Of a stretch of 64,000 bases of DNA, positions 34,087-42,828 are shown piece after piece. The translations under genes and the position numbers were made by a program. Location: the NCBI RefSeq assembly GCF_001005725.1, contig NZ_LBIC01000006.1:1-64000 (forward strand). The letters are read 5' to 3'. The notes beneath the pieces were generated by a model that worked only from the letters and a program-made list of their open reading frames with translations, searched no databases and was not told the DNA's origin. The first letter of the stretch is position 1. Every line of letters begins with the position of its first letter. Source of the stretch: Sphingobium chungbukense (GTDB lineage Bacteria; Pseudomonadota; Alphaproteobacteria; Sphingomonadales; Sphingomonadaceae).

Positions 34087-36050
34087 TCAGTGTGCCGGTA
34101 TGACCGGCAGTTCGAAGGAGCCGACCGGCAGGGGCGCCTCGTCATAAAGGTTGATGACCGGCGACTCCGCCCAGGCATGGCGTACCCGTACCGCCGGACG
34201 GCCGTCGCCAGCCAGCAGCACGCGATTTCCTTCCGCCCGGCCGGGAACGAAACGGCAGCTTCCCGCCGCGTCGCCGCACAATTCAAAGGCAATAGCCTGA
34301 TCCGCACCGCGCGTGTGCAGACCGCCGGTGAGGCCGTAAACTCGATCGCGATACCGCCATCCTTCATCGCGACCGCGCGCGCCGCCTGCGGCCCGGTGCG
34401 CGACACCGAATCGCCATAGGCAACCGCGCGCATGGCCCTCGCCAGACGGCGCCCCACCTCCTGCTTCTCGCCCGGATGGATGTCGAACGGATCGCCCAGA
34501 TCGATGGCCGTGGCGAGACCGCCATGCGCGTCCCGCGCCATCGCCTGATATTGCACATGGCGCATCGCCGCCCAGCCACTTTCCCCCGGCGCCGTCACAG
34601 GGGGCCCGTAAGCTGCAAGTTGCACCGCGACGAAGGGAAGATCAGGCGAGCCGAACTGGCGCCGCCAATCCGTCATCATCGCCTTCATGCGATCCGCATA
34701 GCCGGGCAGGTCGACGTCGGACTCGCCCTGATACCAGGCGACCCCCTTCAACCCGATCGCCCCCAATGGCGCGATCATGCCGTTATAGAGCGTGCCGGAA
34801 CCCGTCGTGTCACCCCACGGCACACGCGGCGCACCCGCAGGCGACCTGGCCGCCACCGCATAGCGCCACCCGCCGCCCAGCGGCAGCTCCCCGCTTTGCC
34901 CCAACGCCAATTTCATGACATCGGCCGGGCCGGACAGTCCGCCATTGGCATAATTGTCCTGCACAGTGACGATCAGCACGTTGCGCCCCGGCTTCAGCAC
35001 GCCGGGCGGCACGTCGAACATGCTCGGCTGCCAGCTTCGCGCGCTCATCGCCACGGGCTTGCCGTTGATCCACACCCGCCCGACATCGTCCAGCAACCCG
35101 AGCGAGAGCGTAGCCGCCTGCTTCGCCTGTGCCGCCGTCAGGTCGATTTCGCGGCGGAACCAGACCATCCCGTTATAGTCTGCCAGCGCGGGCAAACCCC
35201 ATTCTTCCCACGGGCCGATGCGGGGGACATCCTGCCAAGCGATGTCGCTATCGGGTTGCCACGGTTCCTTGCCGAAGGCGTCGCCCGTCTCCCTGCGCCA
35301 CCATTTTTCCCATTCGGCGTTGGCCGCGCGCTCCGCCGCGAAAGGATCGCGTCCGTGGAGCGAGACCAGAGCCGATTGCGCCGATTGCCCGACGGCGGCC
35401 TGCGCCCGTGCGCCCATCCACGGGCTGATCCGCGAACCGCCCCAACTGCTGGCGATGGCGCCGATCGGGACGCCCGCCGTCTTGCGCAATTCACGCGCCA
35501 TATAATAGCAGGTGGCGGAGAAATCCGGTACGCTGTCCGGCCCCGCTCGCCGCCAGGAGGGGGCCTGTTTGAAGTCACGCAACGGATCGTCCGCGACCGC
35601 GCGCGGCACCAGCATCAGGCGCAACTGATCGTCGGCAGACGCTCTGATCTGTCCCACGGCATCCTGCGCATTCCGTACCTCCAGCTCCATATTGGACTGG
35701 CCCGAGCAGAGGAACACGTCGCCCACCGCAACATCCTGCGCGACGATGTTACCCGATGGCGCCTGCGCCTCCAGCAGCACCGGCCCCGCTGTGGCGAGCG
35801 GTTCGAACCGCGCTTCGAACCTCCCCTCCTTGTCTGCTCGGACCTGACGAACCTGACCGGCCAATGTCACCGTGACCGTTTCCCCCGAATCCGCTCGTCC
35901 CGTCACCGTCACCGGATGATCGCGCTGGATCACCGCATGATCCCCGAACATCGGGTCCAGACGCGGCGCTGCCAAGGCGGGCGGCGCGCTCAAAGCCAGG
36001 AGGCTTGCTGTCAGGCCAAGCTGGCAGGCTATCCGATGATGCGAAAACAT
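34087..36050 (-). pseudogene. Sialate O-acetylesterase-type carbohydrate esterase, with apparent frameshift
   Basis: The exported SGNH-type esterase has about 654 residues. It starts at the ATG at 36050 with a signal peptide (LGLTASLLALSAPPALAAP). Key blocks are FLCSGQSNMELEVRNA (nucleophile Ser), GVPIGAIASSWGGSRI, a jelly-roll insert and GVAWYQGESDVDLPGY. It should remove acetyl groups from sugars, here most likely from xylan. Near 34332-34336 the frame breaks. The expected tail (TGGLHTRGADQAIAFEL ... VGSFELPVIPAH) continues in another frame to a stop at 34087, while the original frame runs on nonsensically to 33954 inside the GH27 gene. One missing G in ACGGCC explains it, either as a real mutation or a sequence error. 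Confidence 0.8.
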
Positions 36051-36141
36051 GGGCCGTTCGTTCCTCCCTGTTGATGAGCAATCCTGTCCCGGACCGTTGG
36101 AAGCAGGGATAATCACTTTTGCGCATGCGACAACCGATTTT

Positions 36142-36155
36142 TGGTATCGCTACCA
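36142..36155. promoter_or_regulatory. LacI-type operator (xyl-box-like) 2
   Basis: TGGTATCGCTACCA is a 14-bp palindrome with one mismatch. It lies 92 bp upstream of the O-acetylesterase start, in the 190-bp gap after the JmjC gene. It matches the sites at 38070-38083 and 42788-42801. Confidence 0.6.
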
Positions 36156-36240
36156 TCGTCGGCGCAGAATGAATCTGCGCGCCGCCTCGCAATCGAGACC
36201 ATCCTGAAATCGCGATGGAGCCCGGCTGGCGCGTTCACGC

Positions 36241-37257
36241 TCAGCCACCACGCAGGAGCCGCATCACCAATGTTCGGATCCGACCATAATTGCCTTGCGC
36301 CAGCGGCCCCAGGACGCCGCGCTGCTCCGCCGGCAGATGCGCGAGCGGATGCCCGTTCGGACGGAACACATAATGATCGAAATAAGCGCGCCAGGCGGCC
36401 CGTTCAGGCTCCGGGCGCTCGGCCACGGCGATCATCGCCAGCAGCATGGCGGTATAGGGAGAATCGGGCCCTGCCGCGAATCCGTCCCACCAATAGTTGA
36501 CGAGGATGTTGACGGGATCGAGTGCCTCCACCTGATGCCACCAGAGCTTGGGCAGGTATAGCGCGTCACCCGGTTCGAGATCGACGACGATCGCGCTCTC
36601 CCGTGCCGCCGCGAAACGGGGATAGGCCCGCTCGTCGGGCGCTCCGGCCGCCATCGAAACGGGCTGGCCGGAAAGCGTATGGTCGATCGGCCCCACATAA
36701 AGATCGCCGATAGCGGCAGGCGGATAAAGGGTGAAGCGCCGCCGCCCCGCGACCACGCAGGCCAGATTGTCATAGCTGTCATAATGGCAGGCAACCGTCG
36801 ATCGGTTGCCGACCCATAGGCGCGGACGGACGTCGGCGCCTAGCAGAGCGCAGGGGTTTGCCTCCGCAAAGCCAGGAAAATAGGCATCTGTGGGCAATGA
36901 TCCCAGATAGGCGGTTTCATCCCCGCTTCGCGCATTGCGCGTGATGCGGTTCAACGCATCGCCTATACTCGCCGTTTCCCGCGCGAAATTGAAGCCGCCC
37001 GGTCCTGTGCCATAATGATAGCGGCCGCCCAGTTCCGGCCCGCCGGAAAAATATTCGGCGCTCAAGCCAGCATCGAACCGGGCGATATAGGCAAGGGCCT
37101 CAGTTCCGCCCTGACCGCTTGCCGTCACCGCCGGCCATGAGCCGACACATTCCCGGATAACAGCCGGCCTGCACGATTCCGCGAACAGGCGCAGATCGTC
37201 GGCGACCGCCATATCCCGCGCGGTAAATTCCTCGACCCGTCTTTCGATGGCCGACAT
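36241..37257 (-). CDS. Cupin-like JmjC-type protein (2-oxoglutarate/Fe oxygenase fold)
   Basis: This 338-residue protein has no signal peptide. The cupin_8/JmjC core has PRLWVGNRSTVACHYDSYDNLACVVAGRRRFTLYPP (split), whose HYD gives the first Fe ligands. YLPKLWWHQVEAL gives the distal His, and ILVNYWWDG closes the barrel. Such proteins hydroxylate proteins or peptides with 2-oxoglutarate. This type is regularly found beside TonB receptors, SapC-like proteins and flavin halogenases in Caulobacterales and Sphingomonadales, with no known substrate. It lies 3 bp after the SapC gene and is clearly co-expressed with it. Confidence 0.85.
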   Translation of the reverse strand: MSAIERRVEEFTARDMAVADDLRLFAESCRPAVIRECVGSWPAVTASGQGGTEALAYIARFDAGLSAEYFSGGPELGGRYHYGTGPGGFNFARETASIGDALNRITRNARSGDETAYLGSLPTDAYFPGFAEANPCALLGADVRPRLWVGNRSTVACHYDSYDNLACVVAGRRRFTLYPPAAIGDLYVGPIDHTLSGQPVSMAAGAPDERAYPRFAAARESAIVVDLEPGDALYLPKLWWHQVEALDPVNILVNYWWDGFAAGPDSPYTAMLLAMIAVAERPEPERAAWRAYFDHYVFRPNGHPLAHLPAEQRGVLGPLAQGNYGRIRTLVMRLLRGG

Positions 37258-37260
37258 GGT

Positions 37261-37944
37261 TCAAACCGGCAATGCCAGCCGCTCATTCCGGCGGCGCGCC
37301 ATCAGTGCAATATGCTGGAGCGATCCGACCATCGCATAGGCGCATCGCATATGCCCTGCGCGAAACAGGTCAAGCGCGGTCGCATCGTCCAGATCGCCCA
37401 GGGCATCGAGGCTGATCGTGTAAAGCCCGTCGAGTCGCAGCCGCTCCCCATCGTCGAAGTTGAGCGTGATGTCGATCGGCTCGATCAGGCGGTGGGCCAG
37501 CATGGCCGCGATGAACTGGTCCGTAGCCTCCGCGCCGACCATCAAGCGGCCAAGCGCGTTCTGCACGGCCTTCAAAGACGCCGTCGGTGCGCCTTGCGCA
37601 TCGAACAGCGATTCGCCCTCGCGGCCTGCAAAGCGGTCATGGGCGGAGTCGAAGGCGAGGTTCTCGCCCATGGCGAAAAAGCCCTCGCGATCCACCTCCA
37701 GCGGTCGGAATGCGGGACGGCCATCGGGCGAATCGATCAGGCATTCGCCCGTCTTGAAACCCATCAGGGCGCCCGCATAGAAGGCGCCTGTTTCCGAATG
37801 TTTGGAAAACAGCATCGGGCAGGCGACGGCGGCCGCCGCGAATTCGCTGGTCACGATCCGGACGAAAGGCCCGATCTCCCGGTTGGAGCGCCGCATCCGC
37901 AATGCTGCGTGAATCTCCCCGTTCAGCAGTTCAACCCTTTCCAT
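37261..37944 (-). CDS. SapC-family protein
   Basis: The 227-residue product starts at the ATG at 37944, right after GGAGAGGAA; the longer frame lacks a better site. The pattern VELLNGEIHAALRMRR, VTSEFAAAAVACPMLFSKH and GAFYAGALMGFKTGECLI is that of the SapC family, first noted beside Campylobacter S-layer genes. No signal peptide or membrane helix is visible. In alphaproteobacteria it travels with JmjC cupins and halogenases near TonB receptors. Its biochemical role is not known. It is divergent from the TonB receptor across operator 3 of the LacI type. Confidence 0.87.
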   Translation of the reverse strand: MERVELLNGEIHAALRMRRSNREIGPFVRIVTSEFAAAAVACPMLFSKHSETGAFYAGALMGFKTGECLIDSPDGRPAFRPLEVDREGFFAMGENLAFDSAHDRFAGREGESLFDAQGAPTASLKAVQNALGRLMVGAEATDQFIAAMLAHRLIEPIDITLNFDDGERLRLDGLYTISLDALGDLDDATALDLFRAGHMRCAYAMVGSLQHIALMARRRNERLALPV

Positions 37945-38069
37945 TTCCTCTCCTCTTCCGTCTTTTTCCTCCGGCCGCATCGCCCGCGTAACGGCTCGGC
38001 TTTTCTCCTGCAGGCGCCCCATCCTGACGGATATGGATTACACCTACAATTCCGCTTGATCATGCGTTT

Positions 38070-38083
38070 AGATAGCGCTACCA
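38070..38083. promoter_or_regulatory. LacI-type operator (xyl-box-like) 3
   Basis: AGATAGCGCTACCA holds the AGCGCT core and one perfect arm. It lies between the divergent SapC (37944) and TonB receptor (38233) starts. Apart from it, the 288-bp gap 37945-38232 shows only AT-rich promoter-like sequence. Confidence 0.6.
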
Positions 38084-38232
38084 TTTTCACCAGAAAAAAA
38101 GAAGAGCTGGGTGAGGATGATGAAATCCGCAGAAAAAATGCGGAGCAGATCACCCTGATCAAGAAAACATGATCGCCGCGGCAATGGTGCCGGGGCGTTC
38201 GGGCGAGATATTGTCTGAACAAGGGGAGGATC

Positions 38233-41121
38233 ATGACGTATAGAGTGACCAAAGCCGACCGGGCGCGTGGCCGTGCCACGCTTGCCGCGACGGCAAGCCT
38301 GCTTGTCCTGGCGATTGCCGTTCCGGCTAGCGCCCAGGACGCCTCACAAGGCAGTCCCGCATCGCGGACCAGTGAAGCCGACATCATCGTCACGGGCATT
38401 CGCGGATCCTTGCAACGCAACCTCGACATCAAGCGCGAGTCCTCAGGCGTCGTCGACGTCATTTCTTCGGAAGATATCGGCAAGTTTCCGGACTCCAACG
38501 TTGCCGCATCGCTCCAGCGCCTGCCTGGCGTATCGATCCAGCGTTCGGGTTCGCGCGGTGAACCGCAGGGTATTTCCGTTCGTGGTTTCGCCGGGGACTT
38601 CAACGAGACTCTGATCGACGGCCGCCGCATCTCGACGGCTTCGGGTGGTCGTTCGGTCGACTTCACCACGGTCGGCGCCGACTTTGTCGGCCAGCTCGCC
38701 GTATTCAAGACGCCCGACGTTTCGCTGTCCAGCAGTTCGATCGGCGCGACGCTGAACATTTCCTATCCCAAGCCCTTCGACAAGCCGGGCACCCGAATCG
38801 CGATGAGCGCCTCGGGTTCGGTACAGGATGAATCGGGCAAGATCGTCCCGACGATCGGGGGCCTGTTCAGCACGACCTTCGCCGACGACACGATGGGAAT
38901 CTTGGTCGACGCCATCTACACGCGCCGCGACACGCAGACCAACCGTGTCTATGTGTCGGGCTGGCAGGGCGGCAAGTTCGCGCCATGTCAGTTGGCCGGC
39001 ACGACAGCGACGATTTGCAATCCGGCCGATTCCGGCACCGATCCCACGCAGGTCAAGAGCGTGAACGGCTGGTATCAGCAGCAATATGGCGCCGACCAGC
39101 GCTATACCAAGGATGAGCGCATCGACGGCCGTATTGCCTTCCAGTGGCAGCCGTCCGACGACGTCCTGCTGACGATCGACGACAATTATTCCCGTCAGAA
39201 GGTCGTGACCGACATTGCGGGCTTCGGCATCTGGTTCAACCAGGGCGACCTGCGCAATGTCGAACTGGACTCGAACGGCACGACCGTCAACTTCCTCCAG
39301 GCGGGGTCCCCCACCGACTTCACGGCGGGCACAGACAAGAACATCCTCGAAACCAACCAGGTCGGCGCGAACATCAAATGGGACGCGACCGAAAATCTGA
39401 CGATCGACGCCGACGCCAGCTACTCCAAGAGCCGGCTCAATCCCAACGGCCAGGTCAGCAGCGAAAATGCCGACATCGGCTATGGCGGCCTGCTCGGCAC
39501 ATCCCTGGGCGTGCGGGTGACGGGCAACAGCAGCAACGCGTTCCCCGAATTGACTACCTATGGCCCCAATGGCGTCCAGTCGCGCTGGACCGATCAGGCC
39601 ATTCTCGGCTCCCACGTCACCGTCCGGCAAGCGCAGAAGAACAGCGACGAAATCAAGCAGTTCCGCCTGGGCGCGACCTGGAAGCAGGACGACCTGACGG
39701 TCAAGATCGGCGCGCGCTATATGGAGGATGAGTTCTCGCTGGAGAACCGGAACACCTTCGCCAACAATTTCTGGCAGGCCTATGCCGGTTACGGCGCGCC
39801 TTCAGGCAGGATCAGCGGTGTGCCCATTCCGGCCAGCCTGATCCAGGGCACGATCGGCACCGGAAGCTGGATTCCCGGCTTCAAGGGCAACCTGCCGCCC
39901 GTGTTGCTCAACTATGATGCACGCGCCTATCAGCAATATCTGGAAGGGCTGTGGCAAGGGCCCGGAACGCCGGGATATAATAATGGTTGCTGCACCGGCT
40001 TCAACGGGACGATCGATCTCGCGCTCGATCCGGGTTCAGTTCAGAATATTCTGGAAAAGACCTGGTCCGCCTGGGTCAGCGTGAACTTCAAGACCGAAAT
40101 CGCGGGCATGCCCTTCCACTTCAATGCCGGTGGCCGCGAAGAAATCACGAAGGTCATTTCAACCGGCATCGGCCGCCTGCCGACATCGATCGTAGGCAGC
40201 ACGGCCGACCCGACGCTGTTGACGGTCGCCTTTACTGACGCGCAGCCCGTATCGACCAGCAGCAGCTATTCCTACTTCCTGCCTGCGCTGGACATGAAGC
40301 TGGAACTGACGCCCAATCTCCACCTGCGCTTCGACGCCTCGCGCACGTTGACCCGTCCGGCGCTCAACACGCTGACCCCGGTCCTCAACGTGGGCAGCGG
40401 CCAGCGCGTGGGCGCCCTGACCGCCACCGGCGGCAACCCGGCGCTCAAGCCTTATCTGGCGGACAATTTCGACCTCGCGGCCGAATGGTATTATCAGCGC
40501 AACTCCTATGCCGCGGTGAACTTCTTCATCAAGGACGTGTCGAACTTCATCGTCGCGGGTACGCAGCGCCAGACGATCAACAATGTGATCGATCCGTCGA
40601 CGGGACAGCCGGCCGTGTTCACCGTGTCGCAGCGGGTCAATGGCCCCGAAGCGACGGTCAAGGGGGTCGAACTGGCATGGCAGCATGTGTTCGGCGACAG
40701 CGGTTTCGGCTTCAACGCCAACGCCACCTTCGTCGAAACCAACAAGCCCTATGACCGCAGCGACCTGTCGACCAGCGGCTTCGCCGTGACCGGCCTTGCG
40801 AATTCGGCGAACCTCGTGGCCTTCTATGACAAGAACGGCTTCGAGTTCCGGACGGCGGTCAACTGGCGCGACAAATATCTGCTTCAGTTCGGCCAGGCGC
40901 AGAACAACTCGGCCTTTGGAGCGGAGCCGACCTTCGTCAACTCCAGTCTTCAGATCGACCTCAGCACCAATATCAGGCTGACCGATCAGTTCAGCGTGTT
41001 CGGCGAAGCGCTCAACATCACCAACGAGACGTTGAGTACCCATGGCCGCTTCAGCAACCAGTTGCTGGACGTCTATGGATATGGCCGCCGCTTTACCGCC
41101 GGTGTTCGTTACCGCTTCTAG
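38233..41121 (+). CDS. TonB-dependent outer-membrane receptor (polysaccharide locus)
   Basis: The 962-residue receptor has a signal peptide that ends near AVPASAQ. The plug domain has EADIIVTGIRGSLQRNLDIKR, the block EDIGKFPDSNVAASLQRLPGVSIQR at about residues 80-105 and RGFAGDFNETLIDGRRISTA. This is the Caulobacter/Xanthomonas/sphingomonad subfamily that imports oligosaccharides. The barrel ends in the required aromatic residue (FTAGVRYRF). It should take up xylo-oligosaccharides released outside the cell. The start follows GGGGAGG. A strong terminator-like hairpin sits just after the stop, so the receptor can be made in excess of the enzymes downstream. Confidence 0.94.
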   Translation: MTYRVTKADRARGRATLAATASLLVLAIAVPASAQDASQGSPASRTSEADIIVTGIRGSLQRNLDIKRESSGVVDVISSEDIGKFPDSNVAASLQRLPGVSIQRSGSRGEPQGISVRGFAGDFNETLIDGRRISTASGGRSVDFTTVGADFVGQLAVFKTPDVSLSSSSIGATLNISYPKPFDKPGTRIAMSASGSVQDESGKIVPTIGGLFSTTFADDTMGILVDAIYTRRDTQTNRVYVSGWQGGKFAPCQLAGTTATICNPADSGTDPTQVKSVNGWYQQQYGADQRYTKDERIDGRIAFQWQPSDDVLLTIDDNYSRQKVVTDIAGFGIWFNQGDLRNVELDSNGTTVNFLQAGSPTDFTAGTDKNILETNQVGANIKWDATENLTIDADASYSKSRLNPNGQVSSENADIGYGGLLGTSLGVRVTGNSSNAFPELTTYGPNGVQSRWTDQAILGSHVTVRQAQKNSDEIKQFRLGATWKQDDLTVKIGARYMEDEFSLENRNTFANNFWQAYAGYGAPSGRISGVPIPASLIQGTIGTGSWIPGFKGNLPPVLLNYDARAYQQYLEGLWQGPGTPGYNNGCCTGFNGTIDLALDPGSVQNILEKTWSAWVSVNFKTEIAGMPFHFNAGGREEITKVISTGIGRLPTSIVGSTADPTLLTVAFTDAQPVSTSSSYSYFLPALDMKLELTPNLHLRFDASRTLTRPALNTLTPVLNVGSGQRVGALTATGGNPALKPYLADNFDLAAEWYYQRNSYAAVNFFIKDVSNFIVAGTQRQTINNVIDPSTGQPAVFTVSQRVNGPEATVKGVELAWQHVFGDSGFGFNANATFVETNKPYDRSDLSTSGFAVTGLANSANLVAFYDKNGFEFRTAVNWRDKYLLQFGQAQNNSAFGAEPTFVNSSLQIDLSTNIRLTDQFSVFGEALNITNETLSTHGRFSNQLLDVYGYGRRFTAGVRYRF

Positions 41122-41133
41122 ACTTCTCGCCCT

Positions 41134-41167
41134 GGAAGGGATGTCGGTTGACATCCCTTCCCTTTTC
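41134..41167 (+). terminator. Intrinsic terminator/attenuator between receptor and halogenase
   Basis: GGAAGGGATGTC and GACATCCCTTCC form a perfect 12-bp stem with a GGTT loop, followed by CTTTTC. It lies 12 bp after the TonB receptor stop. As the halogenase gene begins at once after it, partial termination is likely to set the receptor to enzyme ratio. Confidence 0.8.
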
Positions 41168-41182
41168 ATGGGTAGTTTCTTC

Positions 41183-42727
41183 ATGGTTCATCCCGTCCGT
41201 AACATCGTGATCGTCGGCGGCGGGACCGCCGGATGGCTGACCGCGGGGGTGATTGCCGCCCGTCATGGCAGCCGCCTCGGCAACGACTTCACCGTAACGC
41301 TGGTCGAGTCCCCCAACACGCCGATCATCGGGGTGGGCGAAGGGACTTGGCCGACGCTGCGGACCACCCTGTCGCGCATGGGGATTTCCGAAACCGACCT
41401 TTTCCGCGAATGCGACGCCGCCTTCAAGCAAGGGGCCCGCTTCGCCCGCTGGACGACGGGGGAGCGGGACGACGGCTATTATCACCCCCTCATGCTGCCC
41501 CAGAATTTCGGGCAGGTGAACCTTGCCCCCCATTGGTTGGCGGGCGCAGGGGACGAAAGTTTCTGCGACAGCGTCTGTTCGCAGGGGCGCATCTGCGACG
41601 ACGGCCTGGCCCCCAAGACCATCGCCACCGCCGAATATGATGCGCTCGCCAACTATGCCTATCATCTGGACGCGGGCAAGTTCGCGCCCTTCCTCCAACG
41701 CCATTGCTGCGAAAAGCTGGGCGTGCGCCATGTCCTGGCCGATGTCGAACAGGTGCTGATGAAGGAGGATGGCGACATCCGTGCCATCCGCACCACCCAG
41801 GCCGGAGAGATCGAGGGCGATCTGTTCGTTGATTGCACCGGATTCAAGGCGCTGCTGATCGAAGGCGCGATGAAGGTGCCCTTCAAGGATCGCAACGACA
41901 TACTGTTTTGCGACACCGCGCTCGCGATGCAGGTGCCCTATGAGCGGCCCAACAGCCCGATGGCATCACACACCATCTCCACGGCGCAGAGCGCGGGCTG
42001 GATCTGGGACATCGGCCTGCCGACCCGGCGCGGCATCGGCCATGTCTATTCCAGCAACCATATTTCGGACGAAGAAGCGGAGCGCGAATTGCGCGCCTAT
42101 ATCGGTCCGCTGGCCGAGGGGCTCAGCGCACGGAAGATCGCGATCCGGTCCGGCCATCGCGAAACATTCTGGAAGGGCAATTGCGTTGCGGTGGGCCTGG
42201 CCGCCGGATTCCTGGAACCGCTCGAAGCCTCCGCCATCGTCCTCATCGAACTGTCGGCCAAGATCATCGCGGAGCAGATGCCCGCCTGCCGCGAGGTGAT
42301 GGACATCATCGCCTCCCGCTTCAACGCGACGACTCATTATCGCTGGGGCCGCATCATCGATTTCCTGAAGCTCCATTATGCACTGACGAAGCGCACCGAC
42401 AGCGATTTCTGGCGCGACAATGTGCGCGACGAGACCATGCCGGACCGGTTGAAGGAATTGAGGCTGCTCTGGCGCTACCAGTCGCCCTGGTTCCTCGACG
42501 AGTTCGACCGGGTGGAGGAAGTGTTCCCCGCGGCAAGCTACCAATATGTGCTGTACGGCATGGGCTTCCGCACGGAGGTCGACCGCTCTGCCCTGGCGCG
42601 CGACACGCATCTGGCCGATCGCGCCCGGCGGGAGAACAGGAATATGACCGCGAAGCTTCGCGCGGGCCTGCCGCGCCATCGCGACCTGATCGACAAGATC
42701 GTGACCCACGGATTGCAGCCGGTCTGA
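41183..42727 (+). CDS. Flavin-dependent tryptophan halogenase-family protein
   Basis: The product has 514 residues from the ATG at 41183; ATGs at 41168 and 41141 overlap the terminator and are less likely. The FAD-binding motif VIVGGGTAGWLTAGVIA opens the protein. VGEGTWPTL and the following DAAFKQGARFARW hold the lysine that forms lysine chloramine in true halogenases. The usual WxWxIP motif is present as GWIWDIGLPT, with Gly in place of Pro. The rest (GFLEPLEASAIVLIE) is standard. Members beside TonB receptors in this group have no proven substrate, and halogenation is not shown. It may modify a surface protein or peptide together with SapC and the JmjC protein. Confidence 0.88.
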   Translation: MVHPVRNIVIVGGGTAGWLTAGVIAARHGSRLGNDFTVTLVESPNTPIIGVGEGTWPTLRTTLSRMGISETDLFRECDAAFKQGARFARWTTGERDDGYYHPLMLPQNFGQVNLAPHWLAGAGDESFCDSVCSQGRICDDGLAPKTIATAEYDALANYAYHLDAGKFAPFLQRHCCEKLGVRHVLADVEQVLMKEDGDIRAIRTTQAGEIEGDLFVDCTGFKALLIEGAMKVPFKDRNDILFCDTALAMQVPYERPNSPMASHTISTAQSAGWIWDIGLPTRRGIGHVYSSNHISDEEAERELRAYIGPLAEGLSARKIAIRSGHRETFWKGNCVAVGLAAGFLEPLEASAIVLIELSAKIIAEQMPACREVMDIIASRFNATTHYRWGRIIDFLKLHYALTKRTDSDFWRDNVRDETMPDRLKELRLLWRYQSPWFLDEFDRVEEVFPAASYQYVLYGMGFRTEVDRSALARDTHLADRARRENRNMTAKLRAGLPRHRDLIDKIVTHGLQPV

Positions 42728-42787
42728 CTGCCGCGATTTCATCTGCCTTCAGGCCAAGCCATTGGTCGCACGCGATTGCGCATTATA

Positions 42788-42801
42788 TGGTAGCGCTATC
42801 T
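42788..42801. promoter_or_regulatory. LacI-type operator (xyl-box-like) 4
   Basis: TGGTAGCGCTATCT keeps the core and one perfect arm of the palindrome. It lies 27 bp upstream of the GH43 lipoprotein gene at 42829, so the downstream enzyme set has its own regulated promoter. Confidence 0.6.
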
Positions 42802-42828
42802 AAACGTGAATAACCAGAGAGGATCAGC

